Source: Microbulbifer elongatus
Lineage (GTDB): Bacteria > Pseudomonadota > Gammaproteobacteria > Pseudomonadales > Cellvibrionaceae
Assembly: GCF_020524885.1 (NCBI RefSeq)
Contig: NZ_JAIVKJ010000002.1
Location: 496,001-560,000 of the forward strand
Direction of reading: 5' to 3'
Length of the DNA stretch: 64,000 nt
The position numbers were made by a program, and so were the translations under genes. How positions within the stretch are numbered: position 1 is the stretch's first letter; the number at the start of each line of letters is the position of its first letter. Shown here piece by piece: positions 25,832-34,847 of this stretch. The notes under the pieces were generated by a model. It searched no databases, was not told the DNA's origin, and was given only the letters and a program-made list of their open reading frames with translations.

Positions 25832-26434
25832 ATGAAGACTTTGAAAGCATGGATGGCGCTAGGCCTGATGGTTGCCGCTCCGATCAGTGGCAATGTGCTG
25901 GCGAGCGATGTTGAGGTGAATGCGGACCTGGATGTCGATGTTTCCGTGGTTGATGCCGAAGCCACCGCACAAGATGCGATCAATGTGATCGAGCTGCCAG
26001 AAATGTCGAGCAGTATCGCTGTGGAAGCCGCCGCTGAAAGTCTGGCAAAAGCCAATGCCGCGATTGCTGCCACGAATGCCGATGCGGAAAAGGCGCAGGC
26101 GGAAATTAATGCCGCCGGCAAGCTGAAGGCGGAAGAGATTGCAGCTCTGGTCGCCGATGCCATGGCGCGCAGTGAAGCGGCGATTGCCAATGCCAACGCG
26201 GCAGCCCTGAGCGCGCAGGAAAATGCTGCTGCTGCCCGCGAGGCCGCGGAAGAGGCTCTCAAGAACGCCCTCAGTGGCGCCGACTACGCCGGGTCCATGG
26301 CGGACGTTCAGGCGATTATCGACAACCTGCCGCAGGACGTGAAAGACCGCCTGCCAGTGGATCTGGAGAAGCTGCTCGAAGGCGTTCTGAATCTGGACCC
26401 CGCAGCGGCGGCGGATGTGGCTGTGGAAGGCTAA
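25832..26434 (+). CDS. alanine-rich exported coiled-coil protein, unknown function
   Basis: A 200-residue protein with a signal peptide (about 1-25, ending NVLA-S), an acidic Asp/Val repeat (DVEVNADLDVDVSVVDAEA), and a long Ala-rich, heptad-like helix (about 65-145) that should form a coiled coil. A terminal acidic segment (DNLPQDVKDRLPVDLEKLLEG) follows. It has no lipobox. Lying between the anti-sigma gene and the TPR/beta-barrel gene, it may be a periplasmic spacer or a substrate of the barrel. Not recognised as any named family. Confidence 0.75.
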   Translation: MKTLKAWMALGLMVAAPISGNVLASDVEVNADLDVDVSVVDAEATAQDAINVIELPEMSSSIAVEAAAESLAKANAAIAATNADAEKAQAEINAAGKLKAEEIAALVADAMARSEAAIANANAAALSAQENAAAAREAAEEALKNALSGADYAGSMADVQAIIDNLPQDVKDRLPVDLEKLLEGVLNLDPAAAADVAVEG

Positions 26435-26532
26435 CGATTGCAGAGGTAGCGGGTGAAGCCTGTTAGTGAATGATTCTTTTTTTGAGGCTGGGCGCAATGC
26501 GCCCGGCCTGTTGTGTTTTGGAGGTATTGAAA

Positions 26533-27855
26533 ATGGAATTGACGCCGAAGTTACTCGCCGGCCTGCTGTGCTGGGTTGTGGCAGCAGCGCCCGCAGGTGC
26601 CCAAGAGCCGTTTGCCGATGGCACCGCAGCATTTAAGGGTGGGGATTACGAGCGCGCGCTGGCGCATTTCGAACAGGCCCGGCAGGGTGGGCAGCAGGGC
26701 CCAAGTCTGACTTATAACGTGGGCGTGACCCTATTCAAGCTTGGTCGCTACCAGGCAGCGCAAGTACAGTTTCAGCAACTGCTGGACGATCCTGAGTGGA
26801 GTGATGTGGCGCGCCTGCAGCTGGGTCTGATGGCGGAAAAGCAGGGCCGCCCGGTATCCGCAGTGGGTTATTACCGGGAGCTTACCGATAGCGAATCCCC
26901 CAAGCTGCGACGCCTGGCACTGATGCGCCTGTCGGCGCTGGCGGGGGCCCCTGGGGCGGAGCCTGCAGGGGAGCAGGATCAGGACCGTGGATTGGCACTG
27001 TTGAGCCTGACCTCGGGTTATGACAGTAACGCCTATTCGCTACAGAATGAGCTGCTCACCGATGATTCGGTGGGCGAAGATACCTACACCGAGTTGTTTG
27101 CCTGGGGCCAGTATCGCTTGCAGGGTACTGCGGAGGATGGCTGGCGTCTGCACGGGTTTGCCTTTGGTCGTCGCTACAGCGATCTGGAGAGTCTGAACCT
27201 TTCAAGTTTCAATGTTGGTGTTTCACGGCATATGCCATGGCAGGGCTGGCTGGTAGAGCTGGGTGGGGTTGCAGAGACTGCATCCCTCGGCGGTGAGCGC
27301 GTCACCAGCGAATGGCGTTTTGTCGGTCGTGCGCAGCAAGCATTCGACGCTGGCGTACTGACGCTGGCGTACCAGCCCAGCTACTTCAACGGCACCGAGG
27401 CATACCGCTACCTGGATGGCTGGCGGCAGCGATTCGAGGCGCGATGGGCTGCGCCGCTGGCGACGATGGACGTAGATGTGCTGTACCGCCTGGACCTGGA
27501 TGATCGCGAGGATCTGATTGCCGGGGATGATGGCTTTTACAGTTATTCACCGCGCCGCCAGACCTTCGGGGTTGAAGCGGAGCTGCCGCTGTCGTGGGGT
27601 TGGACGCTCCATGCAGGCAGCCATTACCGTCTGAGCCACTATCGCGGCTACAACCGGTTGCAGGACAGCGACGGCGAATTCAAGCACCAGGCGCGGGACG
27701 GCAACCGCTTGCGCAGCTGGATCGGCGCGGAGGTGCAGTTAATGCCACGACTGCAGCTGGATGCGCGGGTTATTCGCACGGACAATGACGAGAACTTCGA
27801 TATCTACGGCTACGACAAGACCGAAGCCAGCTTGAGTGTACGTTACGTTTTCTGA
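26533..27855 (+). CDS. TPR-containing outer-membrane beta-barrel protein
   Basis: A 440-residue exported protein with a signal peptide (about 1-23, ending AGA), two to three TPR-like repeats (about 30-145; FKGGDYERALAHFEQARQGG, YNVGVTLFKLGRYQAAQVQF), and a C-terminal region (about 160-440) of alternating hydrophobic and aromatic strands ending in SVRYVF, the terminal Phe of outer-membrane barrels. The layout is reminiscent of Slam/DUF560 and related barrel proteins, but no family is certain. ATG 26533 follows GGAGGTATTG. Last gene of the ECF module. Confidence 0.8.
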   Translation: MELTPKLLAGLLCWVVAAAPAGAQEPFADGTAAFKGGDYERALAHFEQARQGGQQGPSLTYNVGVTLFKLGRYQAAQVQFQQLLDDPEWSDVARLQLGLMAEKQGRPVSAVGYYRELTDSESPKLRRLALMRLSALAGAPGAEPAGEQDQDRGLALLSLTSGYDSNAYSLQNELLTDDSVGEDTYTELFAWGQYRLQGTAEDGWRLHGFAFGRRYSDLESLNLSSFNVGVSRHMPWQGWLVELGGVAETASLGGERVTSEWRFVGRAQQAFDAGVLTLAYQPSYFNGTEAYRYLDGWRQRFEARWAAPLATMDVDVLYRLDLDDREDLIAGDDGFYSYSPRRQTFGVEAELPLSWGWTLHAGSHYRLSHYRGYNRLQDSDGEFKHQARDGNRLRSWIGAEVQLMPRLQLDARVIRTDNDENFDIYGYDKTEASLSVRYVF

Positions 27856-27878
27856 GGCGGCCCGGGTCGCTTCTGGGT

Positions 27879-27895
27879 GGGGGCACACAGCCCCC
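27879..27895 (+). terminator. possible terminator after the ECF module
   Basis: GGGGGC and GCCCCC (loop ACACA) form a 6-base-pair GC stem 24 bases after the barrel gene, followed by GCTTGTTG. Weak T content; moderate support. Confidence 0.45.
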
Positions 27896-28215
27896 GCTTG
27901 TTGCCTGAATACATGTCGGATTCCTGGATACACGCGCGAGCACGGCAATATCAAAATGCTGGGTAGTGTGGTGGTTTCAGAAGGTGAGGGCTTGCTCAGG
28001 CAAGAGCGGATAGCGTGAAGAAAAAGAAAGTGGAGGGGCGTTGCCGCCCCTCTTCGTATTGAGTCCTGATTGTTATTCGTCGGTCCCTGGAGATTATTCT
28101 TATTGTTACTGGGATTGTTTTATCGGAATCAGAGATTCACTTTATTTTGGCGACCTTGTAGTAGTGAGACGGTCCATCTCCGGCACCCCTCAAACTTTAT
28201 TTGAAAAATCTGTGA
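27896..28215. other. intergenic region with one hairpin
   Basis: About 320 bases between the convergent barrel and hydrolase genes. A stem GAGGGGCG/CGCCCCTC at 28033-28052 could be a second terminator. Nothing else recognised. Confidence 0.4.
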
Positions 28216-29118
28216 CTACTTCTGCAGCTCCGGTGCTGCTGTCTTCCCGCACTCGATCCATTGCACGATTTCTTCCACGACAGGCCCTGGATTGCGAATC
28301 CAGCTCAGGTGCGGGTTGCCCTTCCCAAAGCTGGGGGCAATTTCTCGCACCTCCCCCGCTACCAGCTCGGCGAGACGCCGTGTCGCGTTGATGGGCGCGA
28401 AGGGGTCACCAATGATGCTCAGGTGTAACGACTGACCGGGCTCGCATGGCGCCGCAGTGGTGGCGGACTTGCTGGCAGAGTTATTGGCAGAGTGGCTGGC
28501 AAGGGCGTCGATGCGGTACTCGGGCGTAAAGCGGCCGCGGATGATGCCATTGCCCCAGTCGCGCATCAGGGTGGCGGCCTCGCGACCGCCAAATCTGAGC
28601 TGGCTTCCAGGGAAGTAGCCCAGAATGCGGGTGCTGGTAAGTGCCGTGAGCGCCGCACCGACCACTGCGGCGCGTTTCAGACCACGCCAGCTGCGGCTGT
28701 CCAGATGGCCAGAGGCGACGCTGACAACGCGCGAGTCACCGGTCAGCCCTGCACGGGTAGCGAGGGTGGCGACCTGGCCGCCAATACTGTGGCCGAGAAT
28801 CAGTTGGGGTCTTTGCCCGGTTTCCTGCTGCAGGGTCTGCAAAACCAGCGGAATCCAGTCAAATACCAGGTCGCTGTAGCCGTAATCCACCCCGCGGGCG
28901 GGCTTGGGGTGGCTCTCCCCGGTTCCAGGCATCTCGCAAATCGCGGTGTGGTAACCCCGCTCCCCCAGGGCGGTGAGCAAATGTGAGTACTTGCTCGCCG
29001 GGACGCCGAGTGCTGGTAGTACCAGCGCCATGGGCCCTCGTGCGCTTTGGGGGTGAATGGTCAGGGGCACCTGGAAGCCCATGAACTGCAGGGGGATGAC
29101 GCGTTTTTGACTGCTCAT
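28216..29118 (-). CDS. alpha/beta hydrolase
   Basis: A 300-residue alpha/beta-hydrolase-fold protein. The nucleophile elbow is GHSIGG (Ser about residue 110), and His in GNPHLSWIRN (about residue 269) is the likely catalytic His; an early PALGVPASKYSHL loop is the oxyanion-hole region. No signal peptide, so probably cytoplasmic. Similar proteins are annotated only as serine hydrolases or lipases of unknown substrate. It stands alone, divergent from rpsF. Confidence 0.85.
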   Translation of the reverse strand: MSSQKRVIPLQFMGFQVPLTIHPQSARGPMALVLPALGVPASKYSHLLTALGERGYHTAICEMPGTGESHPKPARGVDYGYSDLVFDWIPLVLQTLQQETGQRPQLILGHSIGGQVATLATRAGLTGDSRVVSVASGHLDSRSWRGLKRAAVVGAALTALTSTRILGYFPGSQLRFGGREAATLMRDWGNGIIRGRFTPEYRIDALASHSANNSASKSATTAAPCEPGQSLHLSIIGDPFAPINATRRLAELVAGEVREIAPSFGKGNPHLSWIRNPGPVVEEIVQWIECGKTAAPELQK

Positions 29119-29410
29119 TCTGTGTCTGTCATTGGTAAAGGTCTGCGAGACGGCTGTTTAATATAGGGCGTGCTCTGCGCTCCCCGATAGACACTTTGCG
29201 TCCGCAGGCTGATCCTCTCCCTACATTCTCGCGCCGCATGTAATCGATCAACTTGCAACCAGTTGTCCCCCCGCATAGAATACGCCGCCCGCAATGGACC
29301 CATCTGGGTCGCTATTGCGTACTCCTTGCCTCACCGGGCAGTCGCTGCACCTGAATATGCATTCGGGCGGCGGCAAGCCAGGAGGCTGTGTTAACCCGTA
29401 AGGAGCTAAA

Positions 29411-29860
29411 ATGCGTCATTACGAAATTGTATTCCTGGTTCACCCGGACCAGAGCGAGCAGGTGCCCGGCATGGTCGAGCGTTACACTGCGACCATCAAA
29501 GAAAGCGGCGGTGACGTTCACCGTCTGGAAGACTGGGGCCGCCGCCGTCTGGCTTACCCGATCAACAAGATCCACAAGGCTCACTACATTCTGATGAATG
29601 TTGAGTGTACTGAAGAAGCGCTGGCCGAACTGACCACCAACTTCAAGTACAACGACGCCGTGCTGCGCAATCTGGTGATTCGTGAAGACGAAGCTATCAC
29701 CGAAGAAAGCCCGATCATGAAGGCTGAGAAAGAGTCCCGCGAGCGCAAAGCTGCGCGCGCAGAACGCTCTGAGCGTCGCGAGCGCGCCGAACGTGAAGAT
29801 TCTTCTTCCGAAGGCGCCCAGGAAGACAAGTCTTCCGACACCACCGAAGACGAAGAGTAA
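29411..29860 (+). CDS. rpsF: 30S ribosomal protein S6
   Basis: S6 binds with S18 in the platform of the small subunit. It opens with [21 protein letters not shown] and has the [16 protein letters not shown] block (about 43-58). The 149 residues include a long Glu/Arg/Ser-rich tail after about residue 100, longer than in E. coli and without a globular look. TAAGGAGC precedes the ATG. First gene of the S6-S18-DUF2232-L9 cluster. Confidence 0.98.
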   Translation: MRHYEIVFLVHPDQSEQVPGMVERYTATIKESGGDVHRLEDWGRRRLAYPINKIHKAHYILMNVECTEEALAELTTNFKYNDAVLRNLVIREDEAITEESPIMKAEKESRERKAARAERSERRERAEREDSSSEGAQEDKSSDTTEDEE

Positions 29861-29872
29861 GGGGATAATCTG

Positions 29873-30103
29873 ATGGCACGTTTTTTCCGTCGTCGTAAGT
29901 TCTGCCGTTTCACCGCTGAAGGCGTCAAGCGTATCGACTACAAAGACCTCGATACCCTGAAAGCCTACGTTTCCGAAACTGGCAAAATCGTACCGAGCCG
30001 TATCACTGGCACCAAAGCCAAGTATCAGCGTCAGCTGGCCACCGCGGTCAAGCGCGCTCGCTACATCGCGCTGCTGCCGTACACGGACAGCCACGAAGCC
30101 TAA
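29873..30103 (+). CDS. rpsR: 30S ribosomal protein S18
   Basis: 76 residues with the S18 signature: [17 protein letters not shown], then [25 protein letters not shown], and the end [17 protein letters not shown]. Binds 16S rRNA together with S6. The stop of rpsF lies 12 bases upstream; the two are cotranslated from the same mRNA. Confidence 0.98.
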   Translation: MARFFRRRKFCRFTAEGVKRIDYKDLDTLKAYVSETGKIVPSRITGTKAKYQRQLATAVKRARYIALLPYTDSHEA

Positions 30104-30149
30104 GCTGCGCTTTGCTTCGTACGTATTGTTTTAAAAGAGAAGCTATCTA

Positions 30150-30998
30150 GTGCGCGCCATCGCTGAATTTGCTATGCGATCGCGCGTACGCGCGGTGATC
30201 CTCACTCTGGTGGGAATCCCGCTGATCAGCCCCGCCGTGCTGGCACTGGTGGGGTTGCGCCGCGGCAGCAGTGACGGCCTGTTTGTTCTGGTCTGGGCGC
30301 TACTGCCGGTGGTTGCCGCCGCCGGTGCGGGCTATATGTCCCCGCTGATGGCCGGCATGGCAATCACCCACTTTGTGGGGGTGCTGGCTGGTGCACTGGT
30401 ACTGCGCGCCACCCGAGCCTGGAGCTGGGCTCTGGTAGTGCTGACCATCGCAACGAGCCTGGGGATCCTGGTGACCTCACAGGTAAGCGGTGGCGTACTG
30501 GAAAACCTGATCCAGGCGGTCAATGAGGCCGCTGGTGGTGCGACCACCCCGGAGGCTCAGCAGCTGAGCAAGGCGTTTGCCAGCGAGGCGCAGGCCACGG
30601 GTTACCTGGCATTCGTGTCGGTGATTAGCGCAGTACTCGGCCTGGTGCTGGGGCGCTGGTGGCAGGCGCTGCTGTACAACCCCGGCGGTTTCCGGGAAGA
30701 GATGCACGCACTGCGTATGCCTCTGCCCATCGCCGCTGCCGGTATGCTGTTGTGGATCTACTGCCTCGTCAGTGAACACTTTGTGTTCTGGGGCGCGGTA
30801 GCTGCCTTCCCCATCATGGTGGCGGGCATCTGTCTGATCCACTGGCTGGTGGCCCGGAAGGGCTGGGGGCGCGGTCCGCTGATTGCCATGTATGTTTCAT
30901 TGGTGATCGCTGCACTGCCGCTGGCCGGGTTCCTGTGTGGGCTGGCCCTGATCGATAGCTGGATTGATATTCGCGCACGCTCGAGCAACAACCGCTGA
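30150..30998 (+). CDS. DUF2232-type polytopic membrane protein
   Basis: A 282-residue membrane protein with seven or eight hydrophobic helices, between rpsR and rplI. A YybS/DUF2232-like membrane protein occupies this slot in many pseudomonads and Cellvibrionales. The start is GTG with AAGAGAAG upstream. It has no conserved catalytic motif that I can see. Its place in a ribosomal operon is conserved but unexplained. Confidence 0.8.
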   Translation: MRAIAEFAMRSRVRAVILTLVGIPLISPAVLALVGLRRGSSDGLFVLVWALLPVVAAAGAGYMSPLMAGMAITHFVGVLAGALVLRATRAWSWALVVLTIATSLGILVTSQVSGGVLENLIQAVNEAAGGATTPEAQQLSKAFASEAQATGYLAFVSVISAVLGLVLGRWWQALLYNPGGFREEMHALRMPLPIAAAGMLLWIYCLVSEHFVFWGAVAAFPIMVAGICLIHWLVARKGWGRGPLIAMYVSLVIAALPLAGFLCGLALIDSWIDIRARSSNNR

Positions 30999-31032
30999 GC
31001 GGCGCACAAGAACTGAAACTGAGGGTTCCGAG

Positions 31033-31479
31033 ATGGAAGTTATTCTGCTCGACAAAGTAGGCAAACTGGGCAACGTGGGCGACCGCGTTGAAGTAAAAGC
31101 CGGTTTCGGCCGCAACTTCCTGTTGCCTACCGGTAAAGCCGTTCTGGCCAACGCAGCGAACATCGCTGAGTTCGAAGCCAAGCGCGCTGAGCTGGAAGCA
31201 GCAGCTGCTGCCAAAGTAAGTGAAGCTGAAAGCCGCGCTACCCAGCTGGAAGGCGTGGTTGTAACCATCGCTGCCAACGCTGGTGACGAAGGCAAGCTGT
31301 TCGGCTCCATCGGCACTCGCGACATCGCCGAAGCGATCACCGCTGCTGGCGTTGCTGTAGAAAAAGCCGAAGTGAAGCTGCCGGAAGGTGCACTGCGCGA
31401 AGTGGGCGAGTACGAAGTAGACGTACAGCTGCACGCCGACGTGATCACCGCTGTGAAGGTTGTTGTAGAAGCCGAATAA
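31033..31479 (+). CDS. rplI: 50S ribosomal protein L9
   Basis: L9 binds 23S rRNA and projects from the large subunit. It starts [17 protein letters not shown] and has the family signature [14 protein letters not shown] (about 24-37), a long linker helix and the C-terminal domain with [16 protein letters not shown]. 148 residues, standard length. An upstream in-frame ATG (30964) lies inside the DUF2232 gene and is not used. Confidence 0.98.
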   Translation: MEVILLDKVGKLGNVGDRVEVKAGFGRNFLLPTGKAVLANAANIAEFEAKRAELEAAAAAKVSEAESRATQLEGVVVTIAANAGDEGKLFGSIGTRDIAEAITAAGVAVEKAEVKLPEGALREVGEYEVDVQLHADVITAVKVVVEAE

Positions 31480-31680
31480 GCTTCTGCTGCTTCCCGCACG
31501 CCATAGTGCGGCGGCCGGCAAACGGAATTGCCCGTTAGCCGGCCAGCCGCGCTACAATCAGGCGCTGGAATCTCCCTGCGGATCTTCGGATCGGCAACGG
31601 AGGGCCAGCGCCTGATCTGTTTCTGCGCCCGGTAAAACTATTGGGGCCAGAAAATCCGCCCAGCTGATAAATAACGCAAG

Positions 31681-33126
31681 ATGAACGAATACGCCCCGCA
31701 GGAAGAAGAAACCCAGGAAGCCACCGCCAGCTCACCGCTGCCGCACTCGGTTGAAGCCGAGCAGTCGGTACTGGGCGGCCTGATGCTGGACGCCAGCCGT
31801 CTGGATGCGGTGGCGGAGCAGTTGAGCGCAGAGGATTTCTTCGTTGCCAACCACCGGGTCATCTTCGGGGTGATGCTGGAGCTTTCCAGTGGCGAGCAGC
31901 CGCTGGATATCGTTACCCTCGCCGAAGGGCTCGCCACCCGCGACCTGCTCGCGGATATCGGCGGCCCGGCGTACCTGGCGGAACTCGCTGAAAACACCCC
32001 CTCTACCGCGAACATCGTCGCCTACGCCAAGATCGTGCGCGAGCGCTCCATGCTGCGCCAGCTGATCGCTGCTGCCGGTGAAATCAGTCGCACCAGCTTC
32101 AACCCTGGTGGTCTGGGCTCTGCGGATCTGCTGCAGATGGCCGAGCGCCGGGTGGCGGAGATCGCTGAGGGGCGCGCCAAAGAGGGCGGTTTTGTCGGTG
32201 TCGACTCGCTGCTGAAGAAAACCGTCGAGCGCATTGACGAGCTGTTCAAGTCCGAGGGTGATCTCACCGGCCTCAGTACCGGGCTCACCGAACTGGACCA
32301 GCGTACTTCCGGCTGGCAGCCGGGTGAAATGATCATTCTCGCTGCGCGTCCATCCATGGGTAAGACCGCATTGGCACTGAACTTCGTCGAAGCGGCCATG
32401 CTGAGCCAGGAAAAGCCTACCCTGGTGTTCAGTATGGAGATGCCCTCCGACAGCCTGGTGATGCGTATGTTGTCCTCGATCGGCAAGATCGATCAGGGGC
32501 GCATCCGCAACGGCAAGCTGCAGGAAGAGGATTGGCCGAAGCTGTCCAGCGCGGTACAGAAGATGAAGGGCAAGGGACTCTACATTGACGATACCCCGGG
32601 CCTCTCCCCCAGTGAGGTGCGCGCACGAGTGAAGCGCACGGTGCGCGACCACACCAACAAGCTGATGCAGGCGGACCCGAAGCTGTCCCGTGAGGAGGCG
32701 GAGCGACGCGCGATGCCGGCGCTGGTGATGGTGGACTACCTGCAGCTGATGCAGGTGAAGGGCAGCACCGAGGGGCGTACCCAGGAGATTTCCGAGATCT
32801 CGCGCTCTTTGAAGGGGCTGGCGAAAGAATACGAATGCCCGGTGATTGCGCTGTCGCAGTTGAACCGGGGGGTTGAACAGCGCCCGAACAAGCGGCCGAT
32901 GAACTCAGACCTGCGGGAATCCGGGGCGATCGAGCAGGATGCGGATGTGATCCTGTTTATCTACCGCGATGAGTATTACAACGAGGACAGCCCGGACAAG
33001 GGCCTGGCGGAATTGATTATCGGTAAGCAGCGTAACGGTGAGATCGGTACCTGCCGGGCGGCGTTTGTGGGTAAATACACGCGCTTTGATGACTTGGCGC
33101 CGGAGTATTACCAGGAAGAGCATTGA
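31681..33126 (+). CDS. dnaB: replicative DNA helicase DnaB
   Basis: DnaB is the hexameric replicative helicase. The 481 residues have the N-terminal primase-interacting domain (PHSVEAEQSVLGGLM...), then the RecA-type core with Walker A ARPSMGKTALALN (about 222-234), Walker B ALVMVDYLQLM (about 341-351), and the arginine-finger region SDLRESGAIEQDADVI. No intein is present. The 201 bases after rplI contain an inverted CCGGC/GCCGG segment near 31512-31545. Confidence 0.98.
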   Translation: MNEYAPQEEETQEATASSPLPHSVEAEQSVLGGLMLDASRLDAVAEQLSAEDFFVANHRVIFGVMLELSSGEQPLDIVTLAEGLATRDLLADIGGPAYLAELAENTPSTANIVAYAKIVRERSMLRQLIAAAGEISRTSFNPGGLGSADLLQMAERRVAEIAEGRAKEGGFVGVDSLLKKTVERIDELFKSEGDLTGLSTGLTELDQRTSGWQPGEMIILAARPSMGKTALALNFVEAAMLSQEKPTLVFSMEMPSDSLVMRMLSSIGKIDQGRIRNGKLQEEDWPKLSSAVQKMKGKGLYIDDTPGLSPSEVRARVKRTVRDHTNKLMQADPKLSREEAERRAMPALVMVDYLQLMQVKGSTEGRTQEISEISRSLKGLAKEYECPVIALSQLNRGVEQRPNKRPMNSDLRESGAIEQDADVILFIYRDEYYNEDSPDKGLAELIIGKQRNGEIGTCRAAFVGKYTRFDDLAPEYYQEEH

Positions 33127-33167
33127 GGCCCGTCCCTGGGCCTGCAAAAAAACGAATTACGGGAAAA

Positions 33168-33659
33168 TTACGGGAAGATCTCGATCGGCGTACCGGTATC
33201 CACCATCGCCCAGATCTCATCCATCTCCGGGTTGGTCACAGCGATACAGCCTTCGGTCCAGTTCATCTTGGTCAGATACTGCTCGATGTTTTTCCAGTGC
33301 GGCTTCTGGCCGTGGATCATAATGGAGCCACCGGGGCTGCGGCCCATTTTTTTCGCCCGTGCACGGTCCGCTGCGTTCGGGTAGGAAACCTGAATTGCGC
33401 GGTAGTAGGTGCTGTTCTTCTTCTTCCAGTTCAGGGTGTAACGGCCTTCCGGAGTACGGGAATCACCTTCGTACTGTTTGTGGCCCACCGGGTTTTTGCC
33501 GAACACGACCTTGTAGCTTTTCACTACCCTGCCGTTGCGTTTCAGCTGCATCAGGTGTTTGGATTTGTAGACTACTACTTCATCCACGGGCTTGATCTTG
33601 GCCAAGGCCAGGGTCGGAAGAAGCAAAAGGGCAATCAGGCTAAGTTTCAGGTATCGCAT
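33168..33659 (-). CDS. L,D-transpeptidase (YkuD family)
   Basis: A 163-residue exported L,D-transpeptidase-fold protein. From ATG 33659 the N terminus is a signal peptide (MRYLKLSLIALLLLPTLALA). The YkuD motif is intact: GGSIMIHGQ (His) followed by WTEGCIAVTNPEMD (catalytic Cys). Such proteins make 3-3 cross-links or link lipoproteins to peptidoglycan; short single-domain forms like this are also close to the ErfK/amyloid-like groups. The longer upstream frame to 33872 has no signal and is not used. Confidence 0.9.
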   Translation of the reverse strand: MRYLKLSLIALLLLPTLALAKIKPVDEVVVYKSKHLMQLKRNGRVVKSYKVVFGKNPVGHKQYEGDSRTPEGRYTLNWKKKNSTYYRAIQVSYPNAADRARAKKMGRSPGGSIMIHGQKPHWKNIEQYLTKMNWTEGCIAVTNPEMDEIWAMVDTGTPIEIFP

Positions 33660-34027
33660 GGCTCTCGTCGGTAGTAATGGCATTTGTGGTGTCATTCCGG
33701 GGCTGAAATCAGCTTCCGTACTTTCGCACTTCCACTTCCCTGCCTTTCGCGGGGAGACTCGGCGTAGTGGCGGGGTGAGCCCGCCGCTGGCTAAGCAATG
33801 TGGTTGCGCGGTGCGACTTGGTGACGCAATAGCGTCATGACAGCGCTGTCCTTTGCTGTCACCCCGAACCAAGGTCGGGGCATTTGTTAGGCAATTATCC
33901 TAACCCCGGCCGTATTCGGCGAAGTGGGTTGTACGATTACTGCTCTAGGTGGTCAATTTATCAGCAAGTAGGCCACGTTTAAAGGGGCGTCAACATAAAA
34001 GATTTCTATGAGGGGGGTAATGTTCCT
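33660..34027. other. intergenic region with operator-like palindrome
   Basis: 368 bases between the divergent transpeptidase and bioD. It contains a GACAGCGCTGTC palindrome (33839-33850) and, next to it, a hairpin CCCCGAACC/GGTCGGGG (33862-33880). No gene supported. Confidence 0.5.
33838..33851. promoter_or_regulatory. third NagR-like palindrome
   Basis: TGACAGCGCTGTCC matches the LPMO operator core over 14 consecutive bases (ATGACAGCGCTGTC). It lies between the divergent L,D-transpeptidase and bioD genes, about 180 bases from either start, so its target is unclear. Confidence 0.45.
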
Positions 34028-34735
34028 GTGACTCGTACGTTTTTTGTGACTGGAACCAATACGGAAGTCGGCAAGACCTACATCACTGCGGCGCTGCTAC
34101 ATGCGGCGGCAGGGCGGGGGCTGAAGACGGCTGCGGTGAAGCCGGTGGCTTCCGGGTGTGAGCAGACCCCGGAGGGGCTGCGCAATAGTGATGCGCTGAC
34201 ACTGATAGCGGCGATGAGCGAGGACCTTCCCTACGAGCAGGTAAATCCCATCGCGCTGGAGCCCGCCGTTGCGCCGCATATTGCTGCGATGGAAGCGGGT
34301 AAGCGATTGGATGCGTCCCGGCTGGTGGGAATCTGCCGCGGAGTAATGAGTGGCAAGGCAGATCTCGTATTGATTGAGGGGGCCGGAGGCTGGCGGGTAC
34401 CGCTGACACCGCGCCAGTTCCTGTCGGATCTGCCCAGAGAACTGGGGCTGCCGGTGATCCTGGTGGTGAATATGGAGCTTGGGTGTATTAATCACGCGCT
34501 GCTCACTGCCGAGGCCGTCCATCGGGATGGCCTGACTCTGGCCGGCTGGGTAGCGAACTTTGCCCGCGGGCCGCAGGAGGAGATGCCGCGCGCGGAGGAA
34601 AACCTGATGACCCTGCGTGCGCTGCTGCCCGCTCCCTGCCTTGGGGTTGTGCCTTTCGACCCAGGTGCCGATTCCCGCAATGGTGCCGCGAATCTGGATC
34701 TCTCGCCGTTGCTGTCCGCCAGTGAAGAAAGTTGA
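34028..34735 (+). CDS. bioD: dethiobiotin synthetase
   Basis: BioD forms dethiobiotin from DAPA, CO2 and ATP. The 235 residues begin with the P-loop FFVTGTNTEVGKTYI (about residues 5-19), followed by KPVASGC and LIEGAGGWRVPL, all family marks. The start is GTG with AGGGGGG about eight bases before. It is isolated from other bio genes here; presumably the end of a scattered biotin pathway. Confidence 0.95.
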   Translation: MTRTFFVTGTNTEVGKTYITAALLHAAAGRGLKTAAVKPVASGCEQTPEGLRNSDALTLIAAMSEDLPYEQVNPIALEPAVAPHIAAMEAGKRLDASRLVGICRGVMSGKADLVLIEGAGGWRVPLTPRQFLSDLPRELGLPVILVVNMELGCINHALLTAEAVHRDGLTLAGWVANFARGPQEEMPRAEENLMTLRALLPAPCLGVVPFDPGADSRNGAANLDLSPLLSASEES

Positions 34736-34750
34736 GCGCGCGGTAAAACC

Positions 34751-34775
34751 AAAAAAGCAGCCGTAAAGGCTGCTT
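34751..34775 (-). terminator. terminator of the subtilase gene
   Basis: AAGCAGCC and GGCTGCTT (loop GTAAA) form an 8-base-pair stem. On the minus strand it is followed by six T (complement of 34751-34756), so it ends the S8 protease transcript. Confidence 0.75.
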
Positions 34776-34847
34776 GAATTGCGCCGTCCCTGGCGCTGGT
34801 TACGAGGTTTCTTGGAGCCCTTTGACCACTCACGGTTTGAAAAGCAA

